A stretch of 64,000 nucleotides of DNA from Bacillota bacterium (GTDB taxonomy: Bacteria; Bacillota; Sulfobacillia; JAJZYS01; JAJYTV01). Positions 51,569 to 59,144 of this stretch are shown here, piece after piece. Every line of letters starts with the position of its first letter. Positions within the stretch are counted from its first letter, which is position 1. The stretch spans positions 1-64,000 of the forward strand of contig JAJZAT010000006.1 of the NCBI GenBank assembly GCA_021799275.1, in the 5' to 3' direction. The notes under the pieces were generated by a model. It worked only from the letters and a program-made list of their open reading frames with translations. It searched no databases and had not been told where the DNA came from. The translations under genes and the position numbers were made by a program.

Positions 51569-53037
51569 TCGTCGACGGACCCGCGGACGCCTGTCAGGAC
51601 ACGGCTGAGCCAGGTGTCCACCGTGTTGCGCTGCACGGCATCCCGCAGCGATTGCATGCGCTCCCTGCGCTCCTCGGGTGAGGCGAAGATGGCCCTGGCC
51701 ATGCTCTCGGCGATGCGTTCGGAACTCAGGGGAGAGAGCGGGAATGCCGAGCGCAGCTCGTGGTAGGCGCCGGCCGTTTCGCTCAGGCAGAGGCTGCCGT
51801 CCCCGTCGACACGGGCGGCCACGTATTCCTTGGCGACGAGGTTGAGACCGTCGTAGAGCGACGAGACGACCGCCACGTCGGCGAGCCGGTAGAGGACGAC
51901 GAGGCGCTCGAGGCGCAGGTTGTGCTCGATGAGGCGCACGGGCTGCCAACCCGGCTCGCCGAACCGGCGGTTGATCGATGCCGCCTTGCGGCGCACCGAT
52001 AGGGCAAGTCTGCGGTAGTCCGAGATCTCGGTGCGCGTCGGCACCGCGATCTGCAGGAAATGCGCCTTGCCCCGCAAGGAGGGATAGCGCGACAGCAGGC
52101 GGGAGAAGCCTTCCAAGCGCTCGGGAATGCCCTTGGTGTAATCCAGGCGGTCGACGCCGAGCAGCAGCACGCTGTCCTCGCCCAGCTTCCAGCGGCGCCT
52201 GAGGTCCACGAGCAGATGCTCCGCGTATTCGGTCCGCGCGAGCTCCTCCACCTTCTCCACGTCGATCGAGATCGGCACCGACGCCACGTGCGTGCGGTGA
52301 CCCTGGTAGAGCAGCGTGACGCCGTGCGCGGTGCGCTGGCTGCGCACGCCGAGCTCGCGCCGGGCGGCGGCAGCGAAGGCGTCGACCGACTCCTCCGTCT
52401 GGAAGCCGATCCAGTCGGCCTCGAGCAGGCCCTGGAGCAGCATTTTGCGCTCCGGTACGAGGCGGAGCACGACGGTGGGCGGCCACGGGATGTGCCAGAA
52501 GAACGCGATCGGGCCGCTCACGCCGAACTGCCTGAGATAGCCGGGCACGAGCGCCAGCTGGTAGTCGTGGACCCAGATGAGATCGTTCGGTCGCGCCTCG
52601 CTCGCGATGCGCGCCGCGAACTGGCGATTGACCTGCCGGTAGGCGACCCAGTCGCTCGAGCGGAAGTGCGCGCGCTCCACGAGATTGTGGCAGAGCGGCC
52701 AGAGCCCAGAGTTCGCGTAGCCCACGTAGTAGCCGCGATAGACCTCCTCCGGCACGCCGAGCACCGAGACGTTGTAGGTGGGATCCTCGGGGGGCACCTT
52801 GAGTTCCTGCGGCTCTCCCGGCTCCGCCGCGACCCACAGGCCGCCGGTCTGGCGCAGCAGCGGGTCGAGCGCCGCGGTGACCCCACCGGCCGGCCGCTCC
52901 CAACGCTCCTCGCCGCGCACGCCGAACGTCAGGCGAAACGGCGAGCGGTTCGCCGCGACGATGAGGCGCGCGCCCGGGAAGAGCTCACCGAGGAGCGTCC
53001 GTCCGCGCGATCCGGCAGGCGGCGTGTCGATGGTCAA
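51535..53037 (-). CDS. otsA: Trehalose-6-phosphate synthase (GT20)
   Basis: A 500-aa glycosyltransferase that joins UDP-glucose and glucose-6-phosphate. Signatures are IVAANRSPFRL at the start, WVHDYQLALVPG, FFWHIPWPP, GVDRLDYTKGIPERL with substrate-binding Arg and Lys, and SSLYDGLNLVAKEYVAA. Start TTG 53037 lies seven bases after GGAGG; the track ORF runs 52 codons back through the riboswitch. No OtsB phosphatase domain or gene is nearby. Expression is predicted to be governed by the c-di-AMP riboswitch directly upstream, fitting trehalose as an osmolyte. Its 3' end overlaps the convergent SpoIID-type gene. Confidence 0.95.
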   Translation of the reverse strand: MTIDTPPAGSRGRTLLGELFPGARLIVAANRSPFRLTFGVRGEERWERPAGGVTAALDPLLRQTGGLWVAAEPGEPQELKVPPEDPTYNVSVLGVPEEVYRGYYVGYANSGLWPLCHNLVERAHFRSSDWVAYRQVNRQFAARIASEARPNDLIWVHDYQLALVPGYLRQFGVSGPIAFFWHIPWPPTVVLRLVPERKMLLQGLLEADWIGFQTEESVDAFAAAARRELGVRSQRTAHGVTLLYQGHRTHVASVPISIDVEKVEELARTEYAEHLLVDLRRRWKLGEDSVLLLGVDRLDYTKGIPERLEGFSRLLSRYPSLRGKAHFLQIAVPTRTEISDYRRLALSVRRKAASINRRFGEPGWQPVRLIEHNLRLERLVVLYRLADVAVVSSLYDGLNLVAKEYVAARVDGDGSLCLSETAGAYHELRSAFPLSPLSSERIAESMARAIFASPEERRERMQSLRDAVQRNTVDTWLSRVLTGVRGSVDDQLSGVKETPV

Positions 53038-53058
53038 GGTTCTCCCTCCTTGGCTCGG

Positions 53059-53093
53059 AAAAGTGCACAAACCGCCCCGGTGACCCGAGGCGG
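53059..53093 (-). terminator. Expression-platform terminator of the riboswitch
   Basis: On the minus strand CCGCCTCGG-GTCA-CCGGGGCGG (9 pairs, one G-T wobble) is followed by TTTGTGCACTTTT. It lies between the aptamer and the otsA ribosome binding site. Confidence 0.7.
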
Positions 53094-53119
53094 CTCCATG
53101 TTGCGAGACGCGATAGCCC

Positions 53120-53262
53120 GGGTGCACCCGTAGCACTTCGGTGGCTTGCGAGGTTAGCTGACGGGCTGGAGTCGAAGTGCGACTCTGCGCCAAAAGGCGC
53201 TTCGCCCCGATTTGGTGGGTCCCCCGCTCTCCCCCGGAAAGGGGAGATTCAGCAATGAAGAG
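53120..53262 (-). ncRNA. c-di-AMP riboswitch (ydaO-yuaA class)
   Basis: The leader of otsA contains the class signature: GAGCGGGGGACCCACC, then a CGGGGCGAAGCGCC hairpin region, and the highly conserved CCCGTCAGCTAACCTCGCAAGC near the 3' side of the aptamer. These match the ydaO motif of Bacillus (GCGGGGGACCCA and CCGTCAGCTAACCTCGTAAGC). In known cases c-di-AMP binding switches genes for osmolytes, potassium and wall hydrolases off. Outer boundaries are approximate. Confidence 0.9.
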
Positions 53263-53280
53263 TGACTCCCGACTGGATCT

Positions 53281-53310
53281 ATGCTAGCAGAGCCAAGCCA
53301 TGGCGGTCAA
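53281..53310 (-). promoter_or_regulatory. Promoter of the riboswitch-otsA transcript
   Basis: On the minus strand TTGACC (53310-53305), 18 bp, TAGCAT (53286-53281). It straddles the stop codon of the upstream GH15 gene and starts transcription near 53274, just before the aptamer. Confidence 0.6.
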
Positions 53311-55124
53311 AGCGGTTGCTGGCTGGGCTGGGACGCTGCGGTGGCCGTATCGTCGCGGCCGTCCTCTGGTTCCGCGGCACCCGGCCCCTCGCGGGCCAGT
53401 TCGGAGACAGCCGCGACGAAACCGGCGTGCGGGAAGAGCTGCGGGAAGTTGCCGCGCTGCTCGCCGAGTTCCGGGTCGACGTGCTCGCCCCAGAGACCGA
53501 GCGGCGTCGCCACCTGCTCGAGCTGCTCGAGCGTCCTCAGAGCATCCGCCATCCGGCCCGAGCGCAGGTAGGCCCGCGCGAGCCAGGTGCTGCCGAGCGT
53601 GAAGGGATGGCGTGCGGGGCCCATGGCGTCGCGCCGATACCGATAGACGAGACCGTCCTGCACGAGGTCCGTCTCGATCCGCCGCAGGGTGCCCTGCCAC
53701 GCAGAGACGCCCGCTGTGACGAAGCCGTAGAGCGGCAGGCAGAGCAGCGCCGCGTCGACCTCGGTCATGCCGACGCCCTGCGTGAAGCTCCCTAGATCCG
53801 GCCGGTAGCATTCGCGCATCACGAAGCGGCGGACACTCTGAGCCTCCTCGCGCCAGGCGCGCGCCTTCTGGTCCCGTCCGAGGGACGAGGCGAGGCTCGC
53901 CGCCGAGGAGAGCGCGACCCAGCAGAGCACGAGCGAGTGCGTGTAGTGGCGAGGCTCGTCGCGGAACTCCCAGAGACTCGCATCGGGGTCCTGCCAGTGC
54001 TGGGCCGTCCAGTCGGCCATGCGCTGGATCGCCCACCAGTAGCCGCGCGGCAGGTTCCAGTCGCCCGTCTCCTGCACGTAGCGCCAGAGCGCCCAGAGCA
54101 GATCGCCTTCGATGTCGAGCTGGAGCTGGGCCGAGGCGGCGTTGCCGACGCGGACCGGCAGGCTCTGCCGGTGGCCCGAGAGCCAGCCGAGTTCCCGCTC
54201 GCCCAGGCTGAAGTTGCCGTCCCCGCGCAGGAACGGGCTGACGAACGGTTTGCCGGTCATCTGCACGGCACTCAGGAGGAACTCGATCAGCCGTCGGGCG
54301 GCAAGAACGTCCCCACAAAGGAGAAAGGCCTCCGCCGCGTAGGCGGAGTCCCGCACCCAGGCGAAGCGGTAATCCCAGTTCCGCCCGCCGCCGATCTGCT
54401 CGGGCAGGCTTGTGGTGGGCGCGGCCAGGACCGCCCCGGTGGTGCGCACGGTGAGGGCACGCATGGTCAGGACCGAACGCTCGAAGTGCTGCTGCAGCTC
54501 CGGCACGCCCTCCGGCATCGGCGCCTGTCGCCAGAAGCGCAAGGCGTCTTCGAGGTGTTCGGCGGGGTCGCCTTCGGGGGACGTGAACTCGTCCTGCTCC
54601 TTGGCGAAGTCCGGCGTGTAGAGGAGCGCCACCTCGTGCTCGCCTGGCGGCAGGAGCCACTGCTCACGGCCGATGCGCCGGGGTCTCGGGCCGTGCAGGG
54701 CAAGGAGCAGGGCGTCCCCTCCGTGCGGATTGCGCCAGAGGAGGCCGTCCGGCACCTGCCGCAGGGCACCGAGCGACTGGCCGTAGCCGAAGCGGGGCTG
54801 GCATTCGAGCACGAGCGGAACTTCGCTGCGTACGAAGCGGCGCAACTCCATCCGACCAATGACGAGGTAGTCGTCGATCGTCGCGACGCCCGACGGGGTG
54901 CGCAGCCGGGTCTCGAGCACGACGCTGCCGGAGAGGTAGGCCTGGTCGGCGCGGAAGTGGGACTCCGGCCTCAGGGACATGAAGCCTCCGGACAGAGGGT
55001 CCAGGATCCTGCAGAACACCGCGTCGCTGTCGAAGTCGGGAAAGGCGAGCCAGTCGATCGAGGCGTCGGGGGCGACAAGTGCCGCGGTCTGACCGTTCGA
55101 GAGCAGGCCGTAGAACTGTTTCAC
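53307..55124 (-). CDS. GH15-family glucoamylase/trehalase
   Basis: A 605-aa glycoside hydrolase family 15 protein. An N-terminal beta domain (KQFYGLLSNGQTAALVAPDASIDWLAFPDFDS) is followed by an (alpha/alpha)6 barrel with GGGRNWDYRFAWVRDSAYAAEAF and FRDEPRHYTHSLVLCWVAL. It ends with LWGEHVDPELGEQRGNFPQLFPHAGFV, where the catalytic Glu lie in such proteins. No signal peptide, so it acts in the cytosol. Start GTG 55124 follows AGGGGGAGCAGA. Intracellular GH15 enzymes next to otsA are often trehalases; substrate (trehalose, maltose, oligosaccharide) is not provable here. Confidence 0.9.
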   Translation of the reverse strand: MKQFYGLLSNGQTAALVAPDASIDWLAFPDFDSDAVFCRILDPLSGGFMSLRPESHFRADQAYLSGSVVLETRLRTPSGVATIDDYLVIGRMELRRFVRSEVPLVLECQPRFGYGQSLGALRQVPDGLLWRNPHGGDALLLALHGPRPRRIGREQWLLPPGEHEVALLYTPDFAKEQDEFTSPEGDPAEHLEDALRFWRQAPMPEGVPELQQHFERSVLTMRALTVRTTGAVLAAPTTSLPEQIGGGRNWDYRFAWVRDSAYAAEAFLLCGDVLAARRLIEFLLSAVQMTGKPFVSPFLRGDGNFSLGERELGWLSGHRQSLPVRVGNAASAQLQLDIEGDLLWALWRYVQETGDWNLPRGYWWAIQRMADWTAQHWQDPDASLWEFRDEPRHYTHSLVLCWVALSSAASLASSLGRDQKARAWREEAQSVRRFVMRECYRPDLGSFTQGVGMTEVDAALLCLPLYGFVTAGVSAWQGTLRRIETDLVQDGLVYRYRRDAMGPARHPFTLGSTWLARAYLRSGRMADALRTLEQLEQVATPLGLWGEHVDPELGEQRGNFPQLFPHAGFVAAVSELAREGPGAAEPEDGRDDTATAASQPSQQPL

Positions 55125-55168
55125 TCTGCTCCCCCTCTGACGGCTTGCACGCCTTATTCTATCCGCCG

Positions 55169-56539
55169 CTAGCCGCCATGCGGCACCGCCCCGCGCCCGA
55201 CGCCCCGCGGCATCCACTTGTCCTTGTCGAGGTTCAGCCGGTGCTGCGTGCCGCCACGCCGGTGCACCGCGTCGAAGTCCTGGGGTGCGATCGCGAGCTC
55301 CTCGCCGGCCAGGAGGCCCGCGACGCCCCTCTGGCCCGGCTCGGGCCAGACCCATTCCTCAGGCACGGCCATGTCCGGGCCCTGGTAGTCTTCGGGTTCG
55401 GTGTAGGTGCCGATGTAACCCTCGAAGTTGCGCAGAACGACGCGATTCGAGCCCTGCGCCAGGAGGTAGTTCGGTCCGACCGGCACCTTGCCGCCGCCCC
55501 CGGGCAGGTCGACCACGTAGGTCGGGACGGCGTAGCCGGACATGTGGCCGCGCAGCGACTCCATGATCTCGATGCCCTTCGCGACCGTGGTGCGGAAGTG
55601 GCCGGCCCCGTGCACCTCGTCGCACTGGTAGACGTAGTAGGGCCGCACCCGGCAGCGGGTGAGCTCGCGCATCAGCTTGTGCATGATGACGGGATGGTCG
55701 TTGATGCCGCGCAGCAGCACGGACTGCGAGCCGAGCGGGATGCCGGCGCGGCTCAGGTGATCCAGCGCGTCCTCGACCTCGGGGGTGATCTCCTTCGGGT
55801 GGTTGACGTGGATGTTCATCCAGAGCGGGTGGTACTTGCCCAGCATCTCCGCCAGTTCCTTTGTGATCCTCTGCGGCAGGAAGATCGGAACGCGCGAGCC
55901 GATGCGGATGATTTCGATGTGGGGAATCTCCCGGAGCGACGAGAGCACGTGCTCGAGCACCTTCGGGCTGAGGACGAGAGGGTCGCCGCCGCTAAGCAGC
56001 ACGTCACGCACCTGCGGCGTGCGGCGGAGGTAGTCGAGCTGAGCCTCGAACTCCTGGGGACTGAAGTTCGCGTGGGGATCGCCCACGATGCGCGAGCGCG
56101 TGCAGTAGCGGCAATAGCTCGCACACTGGGTCGTGATCAGCATCAGGACCCGGTCGGGGTAGCGGTGCACGAGCCCGGGCACCGGGCTGTGCAGATCCTC
56201 CGCGAGCGAGTCGCGCATCTCGGCCGTGAACGGGACGAGTTCCCGGCCGGTCGGGACCACCTGGCGGCGGATCGGGCAGGTGGGATCGTCCGGGTCGATC
56301 AGCGAGGCGAAGTATGGGGTGATGTCGAGGCGGAGGATGCCGCTGGCGCGAATGCCCTCCTCCTCTTCCGGGGTGAGGCGGATGATCTCCGCGAGCTCTC
56401 CGATGCTGTTGAGACGATGCGTAAGCTGCCAGCGCCAGTCCTGCCATTCCTCGTCCGGGACGTTCGCGAACGCGGGTGCCCGTGTGCCCCGGGGCAGCTG
56501 CAACTGACTGCGTGTCGTGGCCCGTTCATGCTGGACCAA
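55169..56539 (-). CDS. kamA: Lysine 2,3-aminomutase family radical SAM enzyme
   Basis: A 456-aa radical SAM/PLP enzyme. The cluster motif is CASYCRYC (CxxxCxxC), followed by LLSGGDPLVLS and IIRIGSRVP. The PLP Lys sits in VVDLPGGGGKVPVGPNY, which is characteristic of KamA. Known products are beta-lysine or, for close relatives, beta-glutamate or other beta-amino acids used as osmolytes or in fermentation. Start TTG 56539 after AAGGGGG. It lies upstream of GH15-otsA on the same strand. A beta-amino acid osmolyte role would match that neighbourhood, as inference. Confidence 0.93.
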   Translation of the reverse strand: MVQHERATTRSQLQLPRGTRAPAFANVPDEEWQDWRWQLTHRLNSIGELAEIIRLTPEEEEGIRASGILRLDITPYFASLIDPDDPTCPIRRQVVPTGRELVPFTAEMRDSLAEDLHSPVPGLVHRYPDRVLMLITTQCASYCRYCTRSRIVGDPHANFSPQEFEAQLDYLRRTPQVRDVLLSGGDPLVLSPKVLEHVLSSLREIPHIEIIRIGSRVPIFLPQRITKELAEMLGKYHPLWMNIHVNHPKEITPEVEDALDHLSRAGIPLGSQSVLLRGINDHPVIMHKLMRELTRCRVRPYYVYQCDEVHGAGHFRTTVAKGIEIMESLRGHMSGYAVPTYVVDLPGGGGKVPVGPNYLLAQGSNRVVLRNFEGYIGTYTEPEDYQGPDMAVPEEWVWPEPGQRGVAGLLAGEELAIAPQDFDAVHRRGGTQHRLNLDKDKWMPRGVGRGAVPHGG

Positions 56540-56587
56540 GCCTGTGTGCCCCCTTGACGCTCGCCCGGTTGGCCGATGCGTGCACCC

Positions 56588-56619
56588 ATTATAGCCCTTG
56601 CACTATGACGAACATAGTG
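56588..56619 (-). promoter_or_regulatory. kamA promoter with overlapping operator
   Basis: On the minus strand TATAAT (56593-56588) is a perfect -10. Where the -35 should be, the perfect inverted repeat CACTATG-ACGAA-CATAGTG (56601-56619) occurs, suggesting repressor or activator binding. Confidence 0.6.
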
Positions 56620-56635
56620 CGTGCGACCGCAAACG

Positions 56636-56664
56636 ACGAAGGCGCCCGCGGCGGGCGCCTTCGT
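56636..56664 (-). terminator. Terminator of the 61-aa gene
   Basis: ACGAAGGCGCCCGC and GCGGGCGCCTTCGT form a 14-bp near-closed stem. On the minus strand it lies 21 bp past the small gene and is followed by TTTGCGG. Confidence 0.7.
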
Positions 56665-56685
56665 CTCTCGGGAATGATGGCGGGA

Positions 56686-56871
56686 TCAGAGGTTCGGCGT
56701 GTAGAGCCGCGCCAACTGGTCGTCGATGGCGATCACGCGCCGCATGATGTGATTGCGCTGCTTGTACGGCTTCTTGGCGGCGCGCTCCAGCAGGACTTCC
56801 TTCTCCCGCTGCAGCGTCTTGATCATTTCGACGGCGTCAGGAGGATACGGCAAGGTCCTCGCGTCGGACAT
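56686..56871 (-). CDS. Hypothetical helical protein (61 aa)
   Basis: No family recognised. The ATG at 56871 has AAGGAG eight bases upstream; the ATG two codons earlier is too close to it. The sequence is a charged, mostly helical chain (PDAVEMIKTLQREKEVLLERAAKK then RNHIMRRVIAIDDQLARLY), like a small coiled-coil hairpin. It has its own terminator and lies upstream of kamA on the same strand. It could be a sporulation or nucleoid-associated small protein; that is a guess. Confidence 0.6.
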   Translation of the reverse strand: MSDARTLPYPPDAVEMIKTLQREKEVLLERAAKKPYKQRNHIMRRVIAIDDQLARLYTPNL

Positions 56872-57179
56872 CTGCATCGCTCCTTCCGTTCTCCTGCATG
56901 AGCATAGACGAGGGGATGGGCGCCTGCAAGCGTCAGTCTGCCCACCGTCCAGCCTGTGCGCCCCGGCCGTGGACTGCCTGAGAACTGCTGGTACGACCTA
57001 TCGATCTTTTATGGAAGACACTCGGCGAAGGAGGCGGACGGGGACCCGGGCCGAGCGTCCCCTGGCCGGGATCGAGAAGACTTGCGGCGCCGCTGGGCAT
57101 GCTCTTAGTGGAAGCCGGCTGCGCCAGGGGCGGCTTCTCGCGTTTGCGCGTGCGAAAGGGGAACCTTGGAAGGGACGCG
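56872..57179. other. Gene-free stretch before the ABC exporter
   Basis: About 300 bases with no convincing gene. One plus-strand ATG at 57010 opens an Arg-rich frame with no ribosome binding site and is not called. No clear promoter is visible. Confidence 0.5.
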
Positions 57180-57935
57180 ATGGCGACGGCGGAGGATTCG
57201 ACGCGGGAGTTCTTGCTTGAGGCCAGAGGCCTTGCGCGCCGCTACGGTCAGGGGGACGCGGTCGTGCAGGCCTTGCAGGGTGTGGATCTCGACGTGCGGT
57301 GCGGCGAGATGATCGCGCTGATGGGCCCTTCGGGCAGCGGGAAGTCCACGCTGATGCACATCCTGGGCCTGCTCGACCGCCCGTCCGCGGGCAGCTACCG
57401 CCTGGGTGGCCGGGACGTGAGCCGCGTCGGCTCCCGTGAGGCGGCAGAGCTGCGCGGACGCCGCATCGCATTCGTGTTCCAGGGCATCCATCTCATATCG
57501 CGGCTGACCTTGCAGAAGAACGTTGAGCTACCTATGGCGTACGCCCGCATGCCAGCCCCCGAGAGGCACCGACGGGCGGCCGAGAGTCTTGCCAGTGTCG
57601 GCCTCGGTCATCTCGCGCAGCGCCTGCCGAACCAGGTTTCGGGCGGCCAGGCCCAGCGCGCGGCGATCGCGCGCGCCGTGGCGCCGGGGCCAGACCTGCT
57701 CCTCGCGGACGAACCGACGGGTGCCCTCGACCGGTCCTCCGGCCGGGACGTGCTGGCCATCTTCCAGGAGCTGAACGCCTCGCTCGGGCTGACGGTGGTC
57801 GTGGTCACGCACGACCCCCTGGTCGCGCGGCACGCGCAGCGGCTGGTGGAACTCGAGGACGGACGTGTCGTGGCGGACCGACCCGTCGAGGATCGGCTCT
57901 TCGCCTGGCGCCAGGAGGGAGGTGCCAGAGGGTGA
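57180..57935 (+). CDS. MacB-type ABC transporter ATPase
   Basis: A 251-aa ATPase of the LolD/MacB family. Walker A is GPSGSGKST, the Q-loop region is FVFQGIHLI, the signature VSGGQAQRAAIARAVA, and Walker B LLLADEPTGALD, the last being diagnostic of this group. Start ATG 57180 follows GGAAGGGA. It overlaps the permease gene by four bases. No HlyD-like adaptor gene precedes it, as often in Gram-positive versions. Export of a peptide or drug is likely; substrate unknown. Confidence 0.93.
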   Translation: MATAEDSTREFLLEARGLARRYGQGDAVVQALQGVDLDVRCGEMIALMGPSGSGKSTLMHILGLLDRPSAGSYRLGGRDVSRVGSREAAELRGRRIAFVFQGIHLISRLTLQKNVELPMAYARMPAPERHRRAAESLASVGLGHLAQRLPNQVSGGQAQRAAIARAVAPGPDLLLADEPTGALDRSSGRDVLAIFQELNASLGLTVVVVTHDPLVARHAQRLVELEDGRVVADRPVEDRLFAWRQEGGARG

Positions 57936-59143
57936 ACGCGTTCAGGATCGCCTTCGACTCGATCTGGAGCCATCGCACGCGCAGCGCCCTGACCGCGCTC
58001 GGCATCGTGATCGGCGTCTTTGCCGTGGTCACACTCGTGTCGCTCGGCACGGCCGTGCGCGACTTCGTGAGCGGCCAGTTCCGCTCCGTCGGCGCCAGCA
58101 TCTTCACCATCTCGCCGGCAAGCCCGGGCAACGGCTCGCCGGGCGAAGGGCACCCGTTCCATGGCGGCGGCCCATCCCCCTTCGGGGCTGGCGGCGTACC
58201 CAGCACCCTGACGGTTGGCGACAGCGCTGCGATCGCGGCCGTGAAAAGCCCGTCGATCCGGCGCGTGGCGCCGGTGAGCCAGCTGCCGCTGCCCGTGTCG
58301 ACCGGGAGCGGCGAACTGGCCGCCGTTGCCGTGATCGGCACGACCGCCAGCTACTTCCCGATGCAGCAGCTCTCCTTTGTGCGCGGTGGTTTCACGGGCC
58401 GAGGCGTCGCCTTGGGAGCCTCGGCCGCGAAGACCCTCTTCGGCGACACGAGGAATCCCATCGGGCGGGAGGTGCAGGTCGGATCGGCCCGCCTCAGGGT
58501 CACGGGCGTCCTGCGCAAGGGCGAGGGCATGCTCAGCCTGCAGGCAAACCAGTCGGTCTTCATGCCGGTGTCGCAGGGACTGTCGCTCGCCGGTCTCGAC
58601 AAGGTGTCGCAGATCATGGTCGAGGCGAGGGGCAACAGCCAGGTGGATGCCGCGGCGGCCGCGACGACGCGCGTCCTCGACCATCGTCACGCGCTCAGGG
58701 ACTTTCAGGTGATGAAGAACAGCCAGCTGCTGACGTCGATCAACCGGACGCTCGCCGTGATCACGGCCTTTCTGAGCGGCCTCGCGGCGATTTCGCTGAT
58801 TGTCGGCGGCATCGGAATCATGAACATCATGCTCGTCACCGTGACGGAGCGCTTCCGCGAAATCGGCATCCGCAAGGCTCTCGGTGCGCGCGATGGCGAC
58901 ATCCTCTGGCAGTTCCTCGCGGAGGCCATGGTACTCTCGCTGCTCGGGGGCCTGGTGGGGGTCGTCCTGTCCGCCTTCGCCGGCAGGATCATCAGCCATC
59001 TGGCGGGCCTACCGTCCGGACTGACACCGGGCGCGGTGCTGCTCGCGATCGCCTTTTCGCTGGCCGTCGGCGCGGTGTTCGGGGTGCTGCCGGCTCTGCG
59101 CGCGTCGCGGCTCATGCCGGCGGAAGCCCTGCGCAGCGAATAG
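57932..59143 (+). CDS. MacB-type ABC transporter permease
   Basis: A 403-aa permease with an N-terminal helix, a large extracytoplasmic MacB_PCD domain (residues of about 45-265), and a C-terminal FtsX domain with three helices. Key segments are HRTRSALTALGIVIGVFAVVTLVSLG, SLIVGGIGIMNIMLVTVTERFREIGIRKALGA and the ending ALRASRLMPAEALRSE. GTG 57932 overlaps the ATPase stop. The stop is one base from the convergent murJ stop, so the two transcripts meet tail to tail with no room for a terminator. Confidence 0.93.
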   Translation: MNAFRIAFDSIWSHRTRSALTALGIVIGVFAVVTLVSLGTAVRDFVSGQFRSVGASIFTISPASPGNGSPGEGHPFHGGGPSPFGAGGVPSTLTVGDSAAIAAVKSPSIRRVAPVSQLPLPVSTGSGELAAVAVIGTTASYFPMQQLSFVRGGFTGRGVALGASAAKTLFGDTRNPIGREVQVGSARLRVTGVLRKGEGMLSLQANQSVFMPVSQGLSLAGLDKVSQIMVEARGNSQVDAAAAATTRVLDHRHALRDFQVMKNSQLLTSINRTLAVITAFLSGLAAISLIVGGIGIMNIMLVTVTERFREIGIRKALGARDGDILWQFLAEAMVLSLLGGLVGVVLSAFAGRIISHLAGLPSGLTPGAVLLAIAFSLAVGAVFGVLPALRASRLMPAEALRSE

Positions 59144-59144
59144 C

